10,564 bases of DNA from NCBI GenBank assembly GCA_900551195.1, contig URVD01000040.1, forward strand, positions 1-10,564. Reading direction: 5' to 3'. The number at the start of each line of letters is the position of its first letter. The stretch's first letter is position 1. Below the pieces are notes generated by a model that did no database searches, had not been told where the DNA came from, and was given only the letters and a program-made list of their open reading frames with translations. Both the position numbers and the translations under genes were made by a program. Origin of the DNA: an uncultured Collinsella sp. (GTDB lineage: Bacteria > Actinomycetota > Coriobacteriia > Coriobacteriales > Coriobacteriaceae). This document shows positions 6,635 to 10,564 of this stretch, piece after piece.

Positions 6635-8035
6635 ATGGCTTCTTCTGATGCAACACAACGAGCAGTCCTTGCCGGACTTTCGTGTGGGATCGGCCTTGCC
6701 GCTCCCGTGGTTATGTATGCCGCGACGCTGCCGTTTTCGTCTGTGAACGAGACGGTCGTGGCGGGTGCGGTTCCCTTCGCCGTGGGCGCGGTGGCGGGCG
6801 TGGGTATCTATGCCGCCTCGCTGGGTATCTCCGAGTATCGTGCGCAGCGTGAAGAGCGTCTGTTCCAGCCCGATGCCATGGGCGGTGCCGCCAATCTCAA
6901 TCAGCATCAAAGCGAGTTCAAGACCGCCTCGATTTCAGCTCAGCAGCAGGATGCGACTCCTTACGCTGCGGCTTCTGATTCTCAGGCTCAGGCGGAGCAG
7001 TCTACCTCGGCATTCCTTTCCGGCCTGACTGGTGCGTTCCAGCGCCGTCATGCCGATGATGGTGTCCCTACCATCGCTCGAGCCGCAGATGCTATGGACG
7101 AGGACGAGGCTTGGTCCATGATCGACAGTATGCTTGACGACGATTCGCCGGTGAGCTGCGACCCTGCACACTCGCGCGACGTCTATCAAGTCGCCATCGA
7201 CGAGCTCACCAACGGCGGGCAGACCGGCTCCTTCAATCGCGACGACATCGCCGCCGCGGCACGCGCCGTGTCTGGCTCCCAGGCCGCCCCTGCGGGCAGC
7301 ACGGCGGCTTTCGTGGCGCTCGTCGCCAACGCGGCAGCCAATAACGCCTACAGCGCTACCTCGGCGGACGCGAACGCTTCTGCCGACAATTCGTACGTTG
7401 ATGAAGCCATGACTGCGGACGAGGAGGCCGTTGCCGCCCGCCGTGCCGCCGAAAGCTCGCTTTGGGGCGCTCCTGCCCAGCAGCAGGCGGCTGAGGCTGC
7501 GCCGTACAATGCAAACCTCGCCAGCATGCCTATCATCTCCGGTGCCGTGGACATCGATCTCGATGACCTCGATGAGCCTGCAGCCGTCACCGCATCGATT
7601 GATGCCCAAGATCGCATCGACACCGGCGACCTTCCGGACGCCTCGCTCGAGGTTGATGTTCCCATGGCCGATTACTCGGGCCACGAGGACATGTGGGCCG
7701 CCGCCACCGCGATTCTGGATGAGATTGACGAGCCCGCTCCTGTTGCAGCCCCCGCTCCCGTCGCTGCCCCTCAGCCTGCTGCCCCCGCCTATGTCGGCCG
7801 TCACAGCGCTGTGTTCCCCGAGGATACTGCCCGTATCTCGCGCGAGAGCATCGAGCGGGCCGAGGCTATTGCCGCCGGCATTATGGAAAACCGTCGTCAC
7901 GAGCGCGTCAATCAGATCCTCGAGGAAGAGATCGAGCGCCTGCAGTCCTCAACCGCCAAGCGTACGGGCCGTGCCTATCTGAGCGTTATCGAGGGCGGTA
8001 CCGCCAGCTTCGCGCCGCTCCGCGCGGAGGCATAA
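6635..8035 (+). CDS. Unrecognised protein: two membrane segments and a long acidic tail
   Basis: I do not recognise a family for this 466-residue product. ATG 6635 is preferred over an in-frame TTG at 6608 because GGGGAG lies five bases before it. Two hydrophobic segments (about 10-32 and 41-65) form an N-terminal hairpin. They are followed by a basic stretch near 'EYRAQREERLF', which by the positive-inside rule puts the rest in the cytoplasm. Residues of about 75-385 are Ala/Asp/Glu/Gln-rich and probably disordered, with a Pro-Ala linker at 367-385. Two similar acidic motifs centre on W160 (EAWSMIDSMLDDD) and W354 (DMWAAATAILDEID). Residues of about 396-440 look like a charged amphipathic helix or coiled coil, and the C-terminus reads 'AYLSVIEGG'. 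The plan suggests a membrane-tethered adaptor or scaffold, which is only inference. The VanZ-family gene follows after seven bases, so the two are likely co-transcribed. Confidence 0.8.
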   Translation: MASSDATQRAVLAGLSCGIGLAAPVVMYAATLPFSSVNETVVAGAVPFAVGAVAGVGIYAASLGISEYRAQREERLFQPDAMGGAANLNQHQSEFKTASISAQQQDATPYAAASDSQAQAEQSTSAFLSGLTGAFQRRHADDGVPTIARAADAMDEDEAWSMIDSMLDDDSPVSCDPAHSRDVYQVAIDELTNGGQTGSFNRDDIAAAARAVSGSQAAPAGSTAAFVALVANAAANNAYSATSADANASADNSYVDEAMTADEEAVAARRAAESSLWGAPAQQQAAEAAPYNANLASMPIISGAVDIDLDDLDEPAAVTASIDAQDRIDTGDLPDASLEVDVPMADYSGHEDMWAAATAILDEIDEPAPVAAPAPVAAPQPAAPAYVGRHSAVFPEDTARISRESIERAEAIAAGIMENRRHERVNQILEEEIERLQSSTAKRTGRAYLSVIEGGTASFAPLRAEA

Positions 8036-8042
8036 CTTCTGC

Positions 8043-8492
8043 ATGGTTAAGATCAATCGAAAATGGGCGGTTGTAACCTGCCTGATGGCGCTCTTGATCT
8101 GGGGCAATTCGCTGGTTCCCGGCTCGGGGTCGGGCTCGCTGAGCCTAACGGTCATGGAAGCTATCCGCGGTTTCCTGCACAGCGTGGGACTTCCATATGA
8201 ATGGGTGACCAACTTTGTTGTTCGTAAGTGCGCGCATTTTACCGAGTATATGGTGCTCGGCATCTTGGCAACGCACGCCTTTGATTTTGAGGGCCGGCGC
8301 ACCTTTGACGTGCTGCTGCCCACGGCGGTGTTCCTGCTGCTGATTCCCTCGATCGACGAGACGATTCAGCTCTTTGTGCCGGGACGCGCCGGCATGATCA
8401 CCGATGTGATGATCGACTGCTGTGGAGCGGCAACGGGCGTTGTGCTCCGATATCTCTTACGGTCGCTGATGTGCGCCAAAAAGGCCGCCTAA
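8043..8492 (+). CDS. VanZ-family membrane protein
   Basis: This is a 149-residue integral membrane protein with four predicted segments (about 8-26, 60-80, 88-104 and 119-141). The family signatures are clear: RKCAHFTEY at 61-69 and DETIQLFVPGRAG at 105-117, followed by D121 and D125 in the last segment. VanZ domains were named for a protein giving low-level teicoplanin resistance in enterococci, but most chromosomal members have no known role and are usually placed with the cell envelope. This copy is not in a vancomycin-resistance cluster, so a resistance role should not be assumed. The start is ATG 8043; GGAGG lies 12 bases upstream, inside the end of the preceding gene. Its last five codons form part of the terminator stem. 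Confidence 0.85.
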   Translation: MVKINRKWAVVTCLMALLIWGNSLVPGSGSGSLSLTVMEAIRGFLHSVGLPYEWVTNFVVRKCAHFTEYMVLGILATHAFDFEGRRTFDVLLPTAVFLLLIPSIDETIQLFVPGRAGMITDVMIDCCGAATGVVLRYLLRSLMCAKKAA

Positions 8493-8525
8493 GGACGCAT
8501 TGTTTGGTCCGGGGCGGCCTTTTTT
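8478..8525 (+). terminator. Terminator overlapping the end of the VanZ gene, bidirectional
   Basis: AAAAAGGCCGCC (8478-8489), which includes the last VanZ codons, pairs perfectly with 8513-8524, and the plus strand ends in a T run. The 23-base loop can form an inner GGAC/GTCC helix (8493-8496 with 8507-8510). The opposite strand also ends in TTTTT, so it could terminate the minus-strand ROK remnant that ends at 8608. The short stretch between 8526 and 8607 shows no gene, only a weak GGCGTGG/CCACGCC inverted repeat (8544-8550, 8586-8592). Confidence 0.85.
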
Positions 8526-8607
8526 ATTGGAGGGCTTATATGAGGCGTGGTGGCGTCGTTCCGTAGGTCGGATTTGCCGGGCGCGCCACGCCCTGTGGGT
8601 GCGTCTG

Positions 8608-9045
8608 CTACTGAAGCGCCTGTGCGCCCAGGGCCAGGCAGCCCATAATGCCCTGCTTGCCCTCGAGGCTGTTGTTGACGATGTAGTTATCGATGTCGTT
8701 GACCTCGGGCGTGACGATATAGCCGTTGAGCATCTCGGCACACTTTTTGCGTGCGAGCGGCACGATGGGGGTGTGGTCGGCCACACCGCCGCCGATGATG
8801 ATCTTTTGCGGCGCGTAGCACAGCGTGTAGGTCATGAGCGCCTGTGCTAGATAGCCTGCGAGCAGATCCATGGCCTCTGGGTCATCGGCCATGTCTCCGG
8901 CGCTCTTGCCATCCCAGCGCTTTTTAACGCCGGGGCCGGCGATGAGGCCCTCGAGGCAGTTGTCATGGAAGGGGCAAGCGCTATGCTCGCCGATGGTGTC
9001 GCGCGGGTCGCGCGTGACCAGGATGTGGCCGGCCTCGGGGTGCAT
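8608..9045 (-). pseudogene. C-terminal half of a ROK-family sugar kinase (fructokinase-like), 5'-truncated
   Basis: The readable frame is 145 residues, whereas ROK kinases are usually about 290-320. What remains is the C-terminal lobe: 'HPEAGHI' at 2-8 is the conserved HPExGH segment, and H7, C24, H27 and C30 (in 'CPFHDNC') match the structural zinc site of fructokinase-type ROK proteins. 'KIIIGGGV' is the late glycine motif, and 'GIMGCLALGAQAL' is a normal family C-terminus. The N-terminal half with the DxGGT phosphate loop and the catalytic aspartate is absent. TAA lies directly before the ATG at 9045, there is no Shine-Dalgarno, and the stop of the aminotransferase gene is only 17 bases away, so there is no room for the missing half. 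The intact enzyme would phosphorylate a hexose such as fructose or glucose; this copy should be inactive. A deletion or an assembly join at about 9046-9062 are the simplest explanations. Confidence 0.8.
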
Positions 9046-9062
9046 TTAGTGCCGGGCCGTCC

Positions 9063-10244
9063 TTACCCGCGCGGTTTGATTTTATCACGCAGGAACTTGA
9101 GGTTCTCCAGTGCTGCGTTGAGCGTCTCGTCTCGCTTGGCAAAGTGGAAACGAATCAGATGGTTGACGGGCTCGCGGAAGAAGCTCGAGCCCGGAACGGC
9201 GCCCACGCCCACCTTGGATGCGAGGTCCTCGCAGAATTCGAGGTCGCTGTCATAGCCAAACTCAGAGATGTCCATCATGACGTAGTAGGCGCCCTGCGGC
9301 ACGTTATGCTCAAGACCGATGCTATCGAGCCCCTGGCAGAACAAGTCGCGTTTGGCGGTGTAGAGGTCGAGGACCTCATCGTAATAGCTGTCGTCGAAGT
9401 TGAGGGCGGTGACAACGGCTTCCTGCAGGGGAGCGGCGGCACCCACGGTGAGAAAGTCGTGGACCTTCTTGATACGCTCGGTGATCTGGGCCGGGGCGAT
9501 GGTGTAGCCCAGGCGCCAACCGGTGATGGAGTACGTCTTAGACAGCGAGCTGCAGCTGATGGTTCGCTCGAACATGCCGGGCAGCGTGGCCATATAGACG
9601 TGCTCGTGGGGCGCGTAGACGATGTGCTCGTATACCTCGTCGGTAATGCAGTAGGCGTCGTACTTTTTGCAGAGGTCGGCGATGAAGGTGAGCTCCTCGC
9701 GCGTAAAGACCTTGCCGCAAGGGTTGGAAGGGTTGCACAGGACGATGGCCTTGGGGTCGTTGTCGCGGAAGGCTGCCTCGAGCGTCTCGCGGTCAAAGTC
9801 GAACGTGGGCGGGTTGAGCGGCACATAGATGGGCTCGGCACCCGAGAGAATGGTGTCAGCGCCGTAGTTCTCGTAGAACGGCGAGAAGATGACGACCTTG
9901 TCTCCGGGGTTCGTAACCGTCATCATGGCGGCCATCATGGCCTCGGTGGAGCCGCAGGTGACCACGATATTCTTGTTGGGGTCGATCGGCATGCCCATAA
10001 AGTGCTCCTGTTTGGCGGCGAGCGCCTCGCGCATGGCCTGGGAGCCCCAGGTAATGGAGTACTGGTGGTAGAGCGGCTTGGGGTCGGCGGCGATGGTGCT
10101 CAGGCTGTTGAGCAGCTGCGCCGGAGGATCGAAGTCGGGGAAGCCCTGCGACAGGTTGACGGCATCGTACTTATTGGAGATGCGTGTCATGCGGCGGATG
10201 ACCGAATCGGTAAATGTTGCCGTGCGGTTGGAGAGTTCTTTCAT
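9063..10244 (-). CDS. Class I/II PLP-dependent aminotransferase
   Basis: The product is 393 residues, full length for fold-type I aminotransferases. It starts at ATG 10244 with AAAGGA just upstream. Recognisable elements are the substrate-side 'NLSQGFPDFDPP' (30-41), the 'GSTEAMM' phosphate-cup motif, NPSNPCG at 171-177, D202 for the pyridine nitrogen in 'ITDEVYEH', the PLP lysine K236 in SLSKTYSITGWR, R244 for the phosphate, and the substrate-carboxylate arginine in 'HLIRFHFAK'. The pattern is nearest to the aspartate / kynurenine / methionine aminotransferase group (subgroup I-gamma-like). Such enzymes move amino groups between an amino acid and a 2-oxo acid in the cytosol; the substrate cannot be set from sequence. 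All catalytic residues appear present. It is divergent from the tRNA cluster, and the ROK remnant follows after 17 bases. Confidence 0.92.
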   Translation of the reverse strand: MKELSNRTATFTDSVIRRMTRISNKYDAVNLSQGFPDFDPPAQLLNSLSTIAADPKPLYHQYSITWGSQAMREALAAKQEHFMGMPIDPNKNIVVTCGSTEAMMAAMMTVTNPGDKVVIFSPFYENYGADTILSGAEPIYVPLNPPTFDFDRETLEAAFRDNDPKAIVLCNPSNPCGKVFTREELTFIADLCKKYDAYCITDEVYEHIVYAPHEHVYMATLPGMFERTISCSSLSKTYSITGWRLGYTIAPAQITERIKKVHDFLTVGAAAPLQEAVVTALNFDDSYYDEVLDLYTAKRDLFCQGLDSIGLEHNVPQGAYYVMMDISEFGYDSDLEFCEDLASKVGVGAVPGSSFFREPVNHLIRFHFAKRDETLNAALENLKFLRDKIKPRG

Positions 10245-10328
10245 GCCGGTCCTTTCGAGGATTTGCAGTGGGGCAAGTTTACTCCTATGGAACCGGTGGG
10301 AATTGCTCGAAACGCGCTCGAAAAACTC

Positions 10329-10347
10329 TTTTCAAAATTCTTGAAAA
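10329..10347. promoter_or_regulatory. Inverted repeat between aminotransferase and tRNA promoter
   Basis: TTTTCAA-AATTC-TTGAAAA is a perfect 7-bp inverted repeat with a five-base centre. It lies eight bases upstream of the tRNA -35 box and about 85 bases upstream of the aminotransferase start. It could be an operator for either divergent unit or an A/T-rich upstream element. Confidence 0.4.
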
Positions 10348-10354
10348 TTGGGGC

Positions 10355-10383
10355 TTGCATCGCGTGGCGTTCCTTGCAATAAT
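10355..10383 (+). promoter_or_regulatory. Predicted promoter of the tRNA cluster
   Basis: TTGCAT (10355-10360), a 17-base spacer and AATAAT (10378-10383, five of six matches to TATAAT) place a start near 10390, about 20 bases before tRNA-His. Confidence 0.6.
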
Positions 10384-10410
10384 AGTCGAGCGCGAAGCGC
10401 ACAGGACACG

Positions 10411-10487
10411 GTGGGTGTAGCTCAGTTGGCTAGAGCGACGGGTTGTGGTCCCGTAGGTCGAGGGTTCGAGTCCCTTTACCCACCCCA
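10411..10487 (+). tRNA. tRNA-His (anticodon GTG)
   Basis: A full cloverleaf can be drawn: acceptor GTGGGTG with TACCCAC (one G-U), an anticodon stem ACGGG/CCCGT around the loop TTGTGGT with GTG at 10445-10447, and a T arm with GGTTCGAGTCC. The discriminator is C73 at 10484 and CCA is encoded (10485-10487). The base before the acceptor, G10410, can serve as the G-1 that histidyl-tRNA synthetase requires, pairing with C73. Confidence 0.97.
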
Positions 10488-10509
10488 GTTCTTGCTTCGT
10501 GTTGATATC

Positions 10510-10564
10510 GGGTCGTTAGCTCAGTTGGTAGAGCAGGGGACTCTTAATCCCAAGGTCCAGGGTT
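10510..10564 (+). tRNA. tRNA-Lys (anticodon CTT), cut by the window edge
   Basis: The 5' portion of a tRNA is present: acceptor strand GGGTCGT, a D arm with AGCTCAGTTGGTAGAGC, the anticodon stem GGGGA/TCCCA with a G-A mismatch at its base, and the loop CTCTTAA with CTT at 10543-10545, which reads AAG. The sequence ends in the T arm. It lies 22 bases after tRNA-His and is probably co-transcribed with it. Confidence 0.93.

Noticed and set aside
8043..8492. Glycopeptide-resistance interpretation of the VanZ-family gene
   Set aside because: No vanA/H/X/R/S genes are nearby, and most VanZ-domain proteins are chromosomal with no resistance role shown.
8540..8566. Eight-codon frame MRRGGVVP with GGAGGG upstream, after the VanZ terminator
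   Set aside because: It directly follows a strong terminator with no promoter, and a good Shine-Dalgarno plus ATG over eight codons is easily a coincidence.
9144..10382. A 412-codon plus-strand frame opposite the aminotransferase gene
   Set aside because: It is the shadow of an intact, motif-complete aminotransferase on the minus strand and shows no family features of its own.
1..10564. CRISPR array, prophage, defence or toxin-antitoxin system
   Set aside because: No regularly spaced repeats, integrase, phage structural, nuclease or toxin-antitoxin signatures were found; the genes are mostly core functions.

Overview
The window looks like chromosomal DNA of a high-GC Coriobacteriia member, most likely Collinsella or a close relative. 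This rests on the actinobacterial-style Rho with a very long low-complexity N-terminus, a CarD-family RNA polymerase-binding protein, the codon bias (strong C/G third positions) and the gut-commensal feel of the gene set. The genus is an inference; no database search was possible.

Layout, left to right. On the minus strand lie a partial HD-domain phosphohydrolase (1-419, its C-terminus beyond the left edge) and carD (528-1013), separated by a strong bidirectional hairpin terminator. A divergent intergenic region (1014-1355) rich in TATGCA motifs leads into argS (1356-3209, plus strand), which ends in a classic intrinsic terminator. The gap of about 530 bases before rho holds a 150-base inverted-repeat element with 27-base arms (3334-3483), a good promoter, and a leader with a possible small upstream ORF overlapping the rho start. 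Rho (3739-6321) is 860 residues, about half of it a disordered, basic-patch-rich extension. After the rho terminator, a promoter and a 130-base leader precede a two-gene unit: an unrecognised 466-residue protein with two membrane segments and a long acidic tail, and a VanZ-family membrane protein (8043-8492). Their terminator begins inside the last codons of the VanZ gene.

The right part is on the minus strand: the C-terminal half of a ROK-family sugar kinase with no N-terminal half (8608-9045), abutting the 3' end of an intact class I/II PLP aminotransferase (9063-10244). Back on the plus strand, a well-formed promoter drives a tRNA cluster beginning with tRNA-His(GTG) and continuing into tRNA-Lys(CTT), which is cut by the window edge.

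Functionally this is mainly information-processing housekeeping: RNA polymerase modulation (CarD), translation (ArgRS, two tRNAs) and transcription termination (Rho), with a few metabolic and envelope genes. I see no phage, CRISPR, toxin-antitoxin or defence locus. The observations most worth following up are the inverted-repeat element, the Rho extension and leader, the decayed ROK gene, and the unknown two-TM protein with a duplicated acidic/Trp motif.
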